The position numbers and the translations under genes were made by a program. Shown piece by piece: positions 14,571-23,376 of a stretch of 64,000 bases of DNA. Position 1 is the stretch's first letter. Each line of letters begins with the position of its first letter. This stretch comes from Palleronia sp. THAF1 (GTDB taxonomy: Bacteria > Pseudomonadota > Alphaproteobacteria > Rhodobacterales > Rhodobacteraceae): positions 38,501-102,500 of the forward strand of contig NZ_CP045420.1 of assembly GCF_009363795.1 (NCBI RefSeq), written 5' to 3'. The notes under the pieces are model-generated. The model worked only from the letters and a program-made list of their open reading frames with translations, was not told the origin of the DNA and did not search any database.

Positions 14571-17500
14571 TCAGGCCGGCAATGGATCCTTGTTGCGCCA
14601 CTTGCGCACCCGCCGTCGCCCGCCTGCGTACAGAGAGGCATAAGCCGGCACCAGCACCATCTGCAGGATGCTGGCGAACAGAATACCGAAGCCCAGCGCG
14701 ACGGCGGTCGGGATCAGGAACTGCGCCTGAACGCTGGTCTCAAGGATCAACGGTGCGATACCGAAGAAAGTGGTCAGCGTCGTCAGCATCACGGCACGGA
14801 AGCGGTCCAGCGTGGCGCGGACGATGGCCTCGAACGGGTCCATGCCATCTTCCTCGTAGCTTTGAATGAAGTCCACGATCAGCAGGGCCGCGTTCACGAT
14901 CACGCCAGACAGGCCGATAATTCCGAACAGCGACAGGAGGGTCAGGTTCAGACCAAGGGCTGCGTGGCCCAGCACCGCGCCGAAAAAGCCGAAGGGGATG
15001 ACGCCCAGTACGATCAGCGGACGCAGGTAAGAGCCGAAGGCCAGCGCCAGCGTGGCGTAGATCGCGAACAGCGCGAGGCCGAAATTACGCCCCAGCGCGG
15101 CACCGAAGCGCGCGCTTTCCTCTTGCTCGCCGCCGGTCGAGACGCGCAGCCCGGTGTAGTCCTGTTCCAATTGCGGCACGACCTGCTGCAACAGATAGCT
15201 GGTCTCCGCGCCGCCGGTCGTGACCGCCTCGTCCACATCGGCCTGCAACTGCGTGATCGCGCGCCCGTCGATGCGGGTGATCGAGGTGGGCGCAGGCTGG
15301 AACGTCAGGTCCGCCAGCAGCGTGATGGGCACGAAGCCGCGCTCTTCGCCCTCTCCCACCGGGACCTGTAGCGCCAGAAGATCGGCGACTGAATCGCGCT
15401 GGTTCGGGGCAAGGCGCAACCGTATATCGACCTCTTCGCGGTTACGGGCGATCTGGTCCACCACGGTGCCGAAGAACGCCGCGCGTACCTCGTTGGCCAG
15501 CGACTCCAGCGTCACCCCGTAGCTGCGGGCGGCAGGCTTCAACGACAGCGCGATCTCTTGCGCGGCAGAGGTGGCATCGTCGCGGATGTCGAACACGCCG
15601 GCACGCGATTGGAGTGCGCCGCGCAGCCGGGCCGTGGCTTCGTCCCGCACCTCTTCCGTGTCCGCCGCGATCTGAAGCGTGACGGCGGCACCGACACCGA
15701 CGACAGAGGATGAGAAGATCACTTCCTTCGCGCCCGGCACTTCGCCCACCGCCTGACGCCACGCGTTCTTGAACGCCTCGGCGGTCAGGTCGCGCGTCTG
15801 CGCATCGGCCAACCGCGCTTCGATGGTGGCGGCCGAGCTGGAGCTGGACCCACCTTCGCCTGCAGAAAAGCCGATTGTGACGGCGACCGTTTCCAGCACA
15901 TCCGGTGCGCCAAGGTCTTCCGCCGCTTGCTCTGCAGCGTCCGAGAATTGCAGTGCGCGCGCGCGGGTTTCCACCTCGCTCGTGCCTTCGGGCAGTTGCA
16001 GTTGTGCGGTAACGAAGTTCCCCTCGATCGACGGGAAGAAGATGAAGCGCACCACGCCGCCAGAGATCAGACCGACGGTCGCCACGGCCACCGCGACGCA
16101 GCACACTATGGCGAAGATCGGGTGCCGAACCGATCCGGTGACGATCGTGTTCAAAGGGCCGTCGCGGAAGCGGGTGAACCCCCGGTCGACCCACTTGCGC
16201 AACGCTTCCGTCACGCGGCGCGGGGAATAGCGGCGCGGTTTCGTAAGACGGATACGCTTGAGGTGATGTGGCAGGATGAAGAAGCACTCGACCAGCGACA
16301 TGAACAAGATGAAAATGACCACCGCCGCGATGGGCGAGATGAAAGAGCCGGAAGAGCCGGGCAGAACCAAAAGCGGCGTAAAGGCCAGGATCGTCGTCGT
16401 CACGGAAAAGGCGATGGGCCGCCAGACCCGCAGGATGCCCCGCTTGGCGGCCCCCGATGGATCGGCGTCCTTTTCCAATTCCGCATAGGCGTTTTCGCCC
16501 ACGACGATGGCGTCATCGACCACGATCCCCAGCGCCAGAACGAAGCCGAACAGCGACAACTGGTTGATGGTTGTCCCGAAGAATTGCATGGGGATGAAGG
16601 CGCCCACGAAGGACACGGCAACGCCGAACGCGACCCAGAACGCCACGCGCAGGTCAAGGAACAGCATCAGGATCAGGACGATCAACGCGGCCCCGATGGC
16701 GCCGTTCTTCGCCAGAAGGTCGATCCGGCCCTGCAAGCTGGCCGCCTCGTCCCGCCACAGCTCTGCGGTGACGCCGGGGGGAAGGGTGGGGCGCAATTGG
16801 TTGTCCACGTAGCTTTTCGCGGCATCCGCGACCGTCAGCACTTGCTCTGCGCCCGAACGCCGGACGGTGATGAACACACCCGGCTGGCCCGCGACGGTGG
16901 CCGAGATGTTATCTTCCGCCAAAGTGTCCGTAATCGCCGCGATGTCTTCCAGCGTAACGCGCCCGCCAGAGGGACTGGAGAACAGCACCTTGCTGCGCAG
17001 CGCGTCGGCGGTTTCGGCCTCTCCGATGGTCCGCACCTGAATGTCGGCGGTGCCGGTGTCGATGCTGCCACCCGACAGGGACACCGACTCGGACGCGATG
17101 ATCTGCCCCAACTCGGTCAGCCCAAGTCCGTAGCTGCGCAGCGTGGCGCGATCTACCGTCACTTCGATCAGATCGGTGGGGATGCCGGATATTTCGACCT
17201 GGCTGATTTCGGGCAGGCGCGTCAGGTCATCGCGCGCGACTTCGGCGAGCGATTTCAACGCAGTGCGTGACACGTCTCCGTAAAGCACGAATTGCACAGC
17301 GGTCTCTGGCGTGTCGCGCTCGGACACACGGGGCGTTTCGGCCTGCGACGGAAAGGTCGTGATGCGGGAGACTTCGGTTTCGATGTCATCCTTGACGGTC
17401 TGCACCGACGCCCCGCTGGTCAGCTCGGCAGTGACGGTGCCTAGGCTGGGAGAGGCTGTGCCGGTCAGCTTGCGCACGCCTTCCAGCCCCTGCAGGCGTC

Positions 17501-17708
17501 CTTCGATGGGGATCAGGATCGCGTCAGAGACTTCGGTGGGTGTGGCGCCGGGGTAGGCGACCTCTACCGTGACCGCATTCGTTGCGATCTCTGGAAAGGT
17601 CCGGATCGTGGTGGACAGTGCTGCGGCGATGCCGGCGACGATCATCACGATCATCAACAGGTTCGCGGCGACCGAATTGCGGATGAACCACGCGATGATG
17701 CCCTGCAT
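14571..17708 (-). CDS. RND-family efflux transporter permease (AcrB/MexF type)
   Basis: Inner-membrane proton-driven pump of the resistance-nodulation-division superfamily, 1045 residues. The N-terminal span (AWFIRNSVAANLLMIVMIVAG) is followed by a large periplasmic loop, then a block of spans with the proton-relay region FGFVLALGIVVDDAIVVGENAY; the second loop and second span block (FGIIGLSGVIVNAALLIVDF) show the usual internal duplication. The adaptor gene sits three bases upstream. No outer-membrane TolC-type gene is nearby. Substrate unknown; drug, heavy-metal and lipid efflux are all possible, though the sequence is closer to the multidrug branch than to the metal CusA branch. Confidence 0.93.
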   Translation of the reverse strand: MQGIIAWFIRNSVAANLLMIVMIVAGIAAALSTTIRTFPEIATNAVTVEVAYPGATPTEVSDAILIPIEGRLQGLEGVRKLTGTASPSLGTVTAELTSGASVQTVKDDIETEVSRITTFPSQAETPRVSERDTPETAVQFVLYGDVSRTALKSLAEVARDDLTRLPEISQVEISGIPTDLIEVTVDRATLRSYGLGLTELGQIIASESVSLSGGSIDTGTADIQVRTIGEAETADALRSKVLFSSPSGGRVTLEDIAAITDTLAEDNISATVAGQPGVFITVRRSGAEQVLTVADAAKSYVDNQLRPTLPPGVTAELWRDEAASLQGRIDLLAKNGAIGAALIVLILMLFLDLRVAFWVAFGVAVSFVGAFIPMQFFGTTINQLSLFGFVLALGIVVDDAIVVGENAYAELEKDADPSGAAKRGILRVWRPIAFSVTTTILAFTPLLVLPGSSGSFISPIAAVVIFILFMSLVECFFILPHHLKRIRLTKPRRYSPRRVTEALRKWVDRGFTRFRDGPLNTIVTGSVRHPIFAIVCCVAVAVATVGLISGGVVRFIFFPSIEGNFVTAQLQLPEGTSEVETRARALQFSDAAEQAAEDLGAPDVLETVAVTIGFSAGEGGSSSSSAATIEARLADAQTRDLTAEAFKNAWRQAVGEVPGAKEVIFSSSVVGVGAAVTLQIAADTEEVRDEATARLRGALQSRAGVFDIRDDATSAAQEIALSLKPAARSYGVTLESLANEVRAAFFGTVVDQIARNREEVDIRLRLAPNQRDSVADLLALQVPVGEGEERGFVPITLLADLTFQPAPTSITRIDGRAITQLQADVDEAVTTGGAETSYLLQQVVPQLEQDYTGLRVSTGGEQEESARFGAALGRNFGLALFAIYATLALAFGSYLRPLIVLGVIPFGFFGAVLGHAALGLNLTLLSLFGIIGLSGVIVNAALLIVDFIQSYEEDGMDPFEAIVRATLDRFRAVMLTTLTTFFGIAPLILETSVQAQFLIPTAVALGFGILFASILQMVLVPAYASLYAGGRRRVRKWRNKDPLPA

Positions 17709-17711
17709 CGC

Positions 17712-18935
17712 CTAGTTTTCCCCGTTTTCGCCGGAATCGTCGCGGTTGCGCTCCAGCCGCACTTCCGTGCCGTCGACGGCGGCTGCGATTTCCGACGTCA
17801 GCACTAGCGCATCAGAGGACAGGTCTGCCGCTTCGACGACGACGCTGTCGTCCTGCCGGGTCAAGACAGTCACCTCGTGGCCGACCAAGGCTCCGTCGCG
17901 GACTTCCCAGATGCGGTTATCGCCTTTCAACGCCTGTGCCGGAAGCCGCAGCGCGGTGCGGCGCGATACGTCGATGGGCAACTCCAATTCGACCAGTTCG
18001 CCCACGCGCAAGGGACGGCCGTCGCGCTCCATGCTGAACGGGTCGGGCACCTGCACCAGCAACGGCACGGTGCGGGTATTCTCCGAGATTTCGGGGCCGA
18101 TAGCGTCGACCACGCCGATGGCGATCACCGGGCGGTCCGTATCGCCCACCGCCGCCTGCCCGGTGCCGCGCAGAAGAACGCGGCCACCCAGGGCCAGTTC
18201 GGGCGTGCCCAGCAGAGCTATGTCGCGCGGCGTCAGTCCCAGTTCGACCTCAACGGCGGCACGAGCGACCAAGGTGCCCAGCTCCATTCCCGCAGTCGCC
18301 AGATCGCCGACGTCGGCCCCGGCTGCGGTCACCAGCGCATCGAAGGGGGCTTCTATGGTGGCGTCCTCCAACTGGTTCTGCGCATCGATAAGGTCGGCCT
18401 GCGCGCTGGCCAGTTGGGCCTGCTGATTGGCAACGGCGACGATGGCATCTTGCAGAGCGGCTTCTGAGGCGAAGTTGTCGTCTTCCAACTGCGATTGACG
18501 GTCGCGATCCAGTTCGGCTGCCGCAAGGGCGGCTTGCGCCTGCGCAACCTGCGCCTCCGCTCGGCTGACAGAGGCTTCAAGACGCTGCGTTTCAAGTGTG
18601 ATCAGCACGGTGCCGGCGTCGACCATCTGTCCACGCTGAAAGCTGTCGGCGACCGTTTCGATGCGGCCTGCAATCTGCGCCGCGACCGTCACTTCGGCCA
18701 GCGGACGCACGAAGCCCGTTTGCCGGATATACACTCGATCCGCGCGTTCGACTTTGGCGGCGGTGACAAGGGGCGGCGGTGGCGGTTCGGCAGCTTCGGC
18801 CTCTCCCCCAGAGGTCAGGAAAAAGTAGGCCCCGACGCCCGGCCCCAGCACGATCAGGCCAAGGATGCCGAAGATCCACCACGGCCAGCCGCCATCACCT
18901 TCGTGGGTCGCATCGCCGGTAATCTCATCGGCCAT
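17712..18935 (-). CDS. RND efflux periplasmic adaptor (membrane fusion protein)
   Basis: HlyD/AcrA-type adaptor, 407 residues, linking the pump to an outer-membrane channel. A membrane anchor (WWIFGILGLIVLGPGVGAYFF) is followed by a lipoyl half-motif (VRPLAEVTVAAQIAGRIETV), an Ala/Gln-rich coiled coil (about residues 120-190), the second lipoyl half (ATIEAPFDALVTAAGADVGDL) and beta-barrel and membrane-proximal domains. The gene ends three bases before the pump gene begins. Its first 11 bases overlap the end of the FAS1 gene, so all three are probably co-translated. Confidence 0.92.
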   Translation of the reverse strand: MADEITGDATHEGDGGWPWWIFGILGLIVLGPGVGAYFFLTSGGEAEAAEPPPPPLVTAAKVERADRVYIRQTGFVRPLAEVTVAAQIAGRIETVADSFQRGQMVDAGTVLITLETQRLEASVSRAEAQVAQAQAALAAAELDRDRQSQLEDDNFASEAALQDAIVAVANQQAQLASAQADLIDAQNQLEDATIEAPFDALVTAAGADVGDLATAGMELGTLVARAAVEVELGLTPRDIALLGTPELALGGRVLLRGTGQAAVGDTDRPVIAIGVVDAIGPEISENTRTVPLLVQVPDPFSMERDGRPLRVGELVELELPIDVSRRTALRLPAQALKGDNRIWEVRDGALVGHEVTVLTRQDDSVVVEAADLSSDALVLTSEIAAAVDGTEVRLERNRDDSGENGEN

Positions 18936-20046
18936 CGTCAGTTCCTTCCCGAACGATCAGCGCGGCCCCATCGCCCGCGTCGGACACCCGGTCCAACGCT
19001 GCGCTGCGTGTCGCGCCATCAGGCGTGCGGTAGATCAGCCGCCCGGTCAGGGGATCCCCGAGTGTCAGCAAAATCGTTATCGCGCGGCCAAGGTCGGTGC
19101 CGTCGGCAGAGCGGACGGGGCGACCGGGCAGCGTCGCAAGGTTCAGGCTATCGTCGGTCTGCATGTCACTCAGATCGATATCCATCCCGCCGGAAACTGT
19201 ACGCGGCGGCAGCGATATGATCCGGCCCGGCGGTGTTGTGGGCGTCGGGTCCAGCGACGCGCCACGCGGCGGGCCGGGCTGGGCCTCTTCCGCTTCGGGC
19301 GGTGCTTCGATTGCGGCTTCGTCCACCGGGGAGGGGCCGCTGTCTGTTTCCAAGATATCTTCGACCGCGGTGTCGGCGTTTTCGGCGTCAGAGGTCGATT
19401 GAGGGCTGGTTTGCTCAGTGGCCTCCGACGGCTCAGTTCCCGCGACCCTGACCTGATCGTCGTCTATCTGCTCCGCGACCTCGGTCGGGTCTTCAGGGAT
19501 GTCCGGCGTGTCCGGGCGCTCTTCCACCGCCGGTGTCGCCTCGGTGCCGTCCGTTCCCTGTGCCAGCAGCGCGTCCAGATCGTCGGGCCGAAGGACGGCG
19601 TCGATGCCGTGGATGGTGGCCAGCCCGCCATCAAGGTTCGGCACCACCAGCTGCGCCGTGGTTCCGGAGGGGCCGGTGAACGTGACGCCACCGCCCGCCG
19701 CGACCGTGATCGTCGCGCCGTTCTGGGCGGTCAGCTCGCGGGGCAGGGACGCCGCGTCGAGCGGGCGGCCGGGGATCAGGTGCAACTGGACGACGGCATC
19801 CAAAGCGTCCGGTGCGTCATCAAGGTTCGGGTCGAATGCTGCGACAGCGGCATCGGTCGGGGCCAGGACCATGCCTGCCAGTTCTGCATCGCGGTCCAGA
19901 CCGGCTTGCCGCACCACGTCGGCGAAAGCCGGGAAGCGCGCGTCGAGCGTTTCCATGACACCCTGCGCCGTGGCCGGTGCTGCAAGCGTTATCGCGAACG
20001 AAACGACGGCCAACGCAAGTTTGAAGGATCGGGGCACGATGATCAT
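18925..20046 (-). CDS. Exported FAS1 (fasciclin)-domain protein with acidic linker and a C-terminal beta domain
   Basis: 373 residues. A signal peptide (SFKLALAVVSFAITLAAPATAQ) leads to a FAS1-like domain, about residues 30-150: METLDARFPAFADVV, MVLAPTDAAVAAF, VVQLHLIPGRPL and a closing LATIHGIDAVLRP. Then comes a long acidic, Pro/Ser/Thr-rich linker (about 160-290) and a compact C-terminal segment, LATLPGRPVRSADGTDLG onward, that could be a PRC-barrel-like domain. It is the first gene of the efflux operon and overlaps the adaptor by 11 bases. FAS1 domains mediate adhesion or ligand binding; its role with an RND pump is unknown. FAS1 call is fairly firm, the C-terminal assignment is tentative. 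Confidence 0.7.
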   Translation of the reverse strand: MIIVPRSFKLALAVVSFAITLAAPATAQGVMETLDARFPAFADVVRQAGLDRDAELAGMVLAPTDAAVAAFDPNLDDAPDALDAVVQLHLIPGRPLDAASLPRELTAQNGATITVAAGGGVTFTGPSGTTAQLVVPNLDGGLATIHGIDAVLRPDDLDALLAQGTDGTEATPAVEERPDTPDIPEDPTEVAEQIDDDQVRVAGTEPSEATEQTSPQSTSDAENADTAVEDILETDSGPSPVDEAAIEAPPEAEEAQPGPPRGASLDPTPTTPPGRIISLPPRTVSGGMDIDLSDMQTDDSLNLATLPGRPVRSADGTDLGRAITILLTLGDPLTGRLIYRTPDGATRSAALDRVSDAGDGAALIVREGTDDGR

Positions 20047-20170
20047 GTTCGGCGAATTAGGACAGTGCCGGACGAAGTCAGCACGCTGCGCGACCCATTC
20101 ACAGCCGTTTGCACTTGAGCCTTGGGCTAAATCGCTTGATGAATGGCAACAATTCTACGCGTGAGGTCCG

Positions 20171-23029
20171 ATGTCGCTGATCCTGATCGTGCTTGTCCCT
20201 TTCCTGGGCGCTTTGCTTCCCGCTTTGATGTCGCGGGCGGGGCGCGGCACCTGTGCGTTGACGACACTGGGCGTCACTCTCACGGCGTTGGTCGGTCTGA
20301 TCAGTCAGGCGCCAACGGTGCTGGGTGGCGAGACGGTGATGGCGCGCGTGGACTGGTTGCCCGATCTGGGGCTGAACCTGTCGCTGATGCTGGATCCGCT
20401 GGGCCTGTTCTTTGCGACGTTGATCCTGGGGATCGGCTGCCTCGTCATCATCTACGCGCGCTACTACCTGTCGCGAAACGACGATATGGGAGAATTCTTC
20501 ACCTACCTGCTGCTGTTTCAAGGCGCGATGGTAGGTATCGTGCTGTCGGACAACGTATTGGTTTTGTTGATCTTCTGGGAGCTGACGTCCCTGTCGTCGT
20601 TCCTGCTGATCGGCTACTGGAAGCACACCGCCGACGGGCGACAGGGCGCGCGGATGGCACTGACCGTGACCGGCATGGGCGGTCTGGCCCTGATCGGCGG
20701 AATGCTTCTGCTGGGCCGCATCGTGGGCAGTTATGATCTGTCGGTCATCCTGGAGAACCGAGAGGCGATCCAGGCCTCGCCGCTCTACGTGCCCGCGCTG
20801 TTGCTGATCCTGCTGGGCTGCTTCACGAAATCCGCGCAGTTCCCGTTCCACTTCTGGCTGCCGCACGCTATGGCCGCACCCACGCCGGTGTCGGCCTATC
20901 TGCACTCTGCCACCATGGTGAAGGCGGGCATCTTTCTTGTCGCGCGATTGTGGCCCGTGCTGTCGGGAACCGAGATTTACTTCTGGCTGGTCGCAGGCGC
21001 GGGCCTGATCACGATGGTGATCGGCGCGGTTGTCGCGGTGTTCAAGGATGACCTGAAGGCGCTGTTGGCGTTTTCCACGATTAGCCACCTTGGCCTGATC
21101 ATGTTCCTTCTGGGGACCGGCACGTCTTTCGGAGCCGTTGCCGCCGTCTTCCACATCTTCAACCACGCGACGTTCAAGGCGGCGCTGTTCATGGTCGCGG
21201 GGATCGTCGATCACGGGGCACATACGCGTGACATCAAGCGGTTGGGCGGATTGCGGGTGTTGATGCCTGTCACTTTCGTGATCGCCGCGGTCGCGTCCCT
21301 GTCGATGGCGGGGATCCCGCTGTTCAACGGCTTCGTCTCGAAAGAGATGATGCTGGAAGAGGCGGCGCATACCCAGATCTTCGATATCTACTATCTGGTC
21401 CTTGGCATAGCGACCTTCGGCGCGCTTTTCTCGGCCGCCTATTCGTTCCGCTTTTTGGGCCACACCTTCCTTGGACCCAAGCGCGACGATTATCCCGACC
21501 ATCCCCATGACCCAAGCGTTGGAATGTGGGGCCCGCCCGCGTTCCTGTGCATCTTCGTTCTGCTGGTCGGTATCCTGCCGTGGGTGGCCGAACCCGGCGT
21601 GTTCTTCGTGTCCGAGGCCGTGCTGGGCAGCGCGGGTGCGATCCCCGAAGACCTGCACCTGAAGCTGTGGCACGGTCTGACGCCAGCGCTTTACGCCTCG
21701 ATCATCGCGGTCGGCGGGGGCCTGCTGCTTGTTTTGCTGTTCACACCGTTCGAGAAGCTGTGGAGCGTCCTGCCGGTGCCTTTCGCCAAGTCGATCTTCG
21801 ACCGGATCATCGCCGCTTTCGTGGCGCTGGCGCGGGGCATCTCTGATCCGCTGCACGACGGCGCGTTCACGCGCTTCGCTGCGATCTTCGCCGTCGCCGT
21901 GCTGGCGCTTGCGGGGCATGGCTGGCTGACCGGGACCGTGGCTCCCGCCGCGCGAGCACCACTTCCCATCGGACCGGTGGCTGCTGCGGGCTGGTTGATG
22001 CTGGTCGCGGCCGCCTTGGGACTGGTCTTCTTCCATCGCAATCGGTTGTTCGCCCTGATTCTGATGGGGATCGTCGGGTTAATGGTGTCGGTGGGCTTCG
22101 CCCTGTTCTCTGCGCCTGACCTTGCGATGACGCAGATCTCTGTCGAGGTCGTGACGATCATCCTGCTGCTTCTGGCGCTGAACTTCCTGCCCAAGGATAC
22201 GCCCGTCGAATCGAGCATGTTCCGCCGTCTACGCGACGGTGGTATCGCGATTATCGGCGGTCTGCTGACGGCTGGGCTGAGCTATCACTTGATGCTGGGT
22301 GATTTCGTCGAGCAGTCGATCAGCCAGTATCATCTGGACAACAGTTACAAGGGCGGCGGTGGCACGAACGTCGTCAACGTGATCCTCGTGGATTTCCGGG
22401 GCTTCGATACCTTCGGAGAGATCATCGTGCTGGGCATTGCCGCCGTGGTCATCTTCGCGCTGACGCAGGCGCTTCTGGGGCAGGTGCGCGGCAAGCTGCT
22501 GCACCGCGCGTCGGACATGCCGCTGGCCGGCGACATGCATCCGCTGATGATGGTGGTACTGACGCGGGTGATGATGCCGGTGGTGCTGGTCGTCGGCGTG
22601 TTTATCTTTCTGCGCGGTCACAACCTGCCGGGCGGTGGCTTCATCGCCGGACTGGTCGTCGCCATCGCGGTGTTGATGCAATACATGGCTTCGGGCTTCT
22701 ACTGGGCCGCCGAACGTCAACGGTATCCCTACCACGGCATTATCGGCGCGGGCGTTCTGGTGGCGGGTCTGACCGGGATCGGCGCGTGGTTCACGGGCCA
22801 TCCGTTCCTGACGTCGTCCTTCACCTACCTGACGATCCCGCCCCTGCATGAGTTCGAGGTCGCCAGCGCCATCGGCTTCGATCTGGGCGTGTTCCTCGCG
22901 GTACTGGGTGCGGTGATGCTGAGCCTAGAAAGCTTCGCCCGCCTTGCCCGACGAAGAGACCAGAAAGACAGCGAGCACGCGATGGACATCGACCCAAGTC
23001 GAGACGAACAGGAAGAGGAGGACAGCTGA
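20171..23029 (+). CDS. phaAB: Na+/H+ or K+/H+ antiporter subunit A, fused A+B (MrpAB/PhaAB)
   Basis: Largest subunit of the multi-subunit Mrp/Pha cation/proton antiporter, related to complex I subunit NuoL. 952 residues. The antiporter core shows FWLPHAMAAPTPVSAYLHSATMVKAG split over residues about 230-255, and the LLAFSTISHLGLIMFLLG helix with the regulatory loop. After about residue 770 an MnhB-type domain follows (MMPVVLVVGVFIFLRGHNLPGGGF), so A and B are one polypeptide, as in Rhizobium PhaA. The stop overlaps the next start (TGATG). Role: pH and salt homeostasis, fitting a marine habitat; ion specificity is not readable. Confidence 0.94.
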   Translation: MSLILIVLVPFLGALLPALMSRAGRGTCALTTLGVTLTALVGLISQAPTVLGGETVMARVDWLPDLGLNLSLMLDPLGLFFATLILGIGCLVIIYARYYLSRNDDMGEFFTYLLLFQGAMVGIVLSDNVLVLLIFWELTSLSSFLLIGYWKHTADGRQGARMALTVTGMGGLALIGGMLLLGRIVGSYDLSVILENREAIQASPLYVPALLLILLGCFTKSAQFPFHFWLPHAMAAPTPVSAYLHSATMVKAGIFLVARLWPVLSGTEIYFWLVAGAGLITMVIGAVVAVFKDDLKALLAFSTISHLGLIMFLLGTGTSFGAVAAVFHIFNHATFKAALFMVAGIVDHGAHTRDIKRLGGLRVLMPVTFVIAAVASLSMAGIPLFNGFVSKEMMLEEAAHTQIFDIYYLVLGIATFGALFSAAYSFRFLGHTFLGPKRDDYPDHPHDPSVGMWGPPAFLCIFVLLVGILPWVAEPGVFFVSEAVLGSAGAIPEDLHLKLWHGLTPALYASIIAVGGGLLLVLLFTPFEKLWSVLPVPFAKSIFDRIIAAFVALARGISDPLHDGAFTRFAAIFAVAVLALAGHGWLTGTVAPAARAPLPIGPVAAAGWLMLVAAALGLVFFHRNRLFALILMGIVGLMVSVGFALFSAPDLAMTQISVEVVTIILLLLALNFLPKDTPVESSMFRRLRDGGIAIIGGLLTAGLSYHLMLGDFVEQSISQYHLDNSYKGGGGTNVVNVILVDFRGFDTFGEIIVLGIAAVVIFALTQALLGQVRGKLLHRASDMPLAGDMHPLMMVVLTRVMMPVVLVVGVFIFLRGHNLPGGGFIAGLVVAIAVLMQYMASGFYWAAERQRYPYHGIIGAGVLVAGLTGIGAWFTGHPFLTSSFTYLTIPPLHEFEVASAIGFDLGVFLAVLGAVMLSLESFARLARRRDQKDSEHAMDIDPSRDEQEEEDS

Positions 23030-23376
23030 TGGAACTGCTCGTCGCGTCCGCCATCGGGGTCCTGACCACATCGGGCCTGTATCTGACCATGCGCCTGCGC
23101 ACCTTCCCGGTGATCCTTGGCATCTCTTTGCTGACCTACGCGGTGAACGTGTTTCTGTTCGCCAGCGGACGGTTGGTGTTGAACCAGCCGCCGATCCTGC
23201 AGGACGGCGTGACGCAATACACCGACCCGCTGCCACAGGCGCTGGTTCTGACGGCCATCGTGATTTCCTTTGGGATGACCGCTGTTCTGGTGGTCGTGGC
23301 GATGGGCGCCTATTTGCATGCAGAGGATGACCACGTGAACTCCCCAGCCGACCCGGACCGGGAGCCTGCGGAATGA
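23029..23376 (+). CDS. phaC: Cation/proton antiporter subunit C (MrpC/PhaC)
   Basis: 115 residues with three membrane spans, homologous to NuoK. Markers are GVLTTSGLYLTMRLRTFPVILGISLLTYAVN (shown in part as GLYLTMRLRTFPVILG) and the C-terminal DPLPQALVLTAIVISFG, where the DPLPQALVLTAIVI box is the family signature. It begins at the last base of the preceding stop and ends with a four-base ATGA overlap with subunit D. Obligatory part of the Mrp complex, in the inner membrane. Confidence 0.94.
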   Translation: MELLVASAIGVLTTSGLYLTMRLRTFPVILGISLLTYAVNVFLFASGRLVLNQPPILQDGVTQYTDPLPQALVLTAIVISFGMTAVLVVVAMGAYLHAEDDHVNSPADPDREPAE

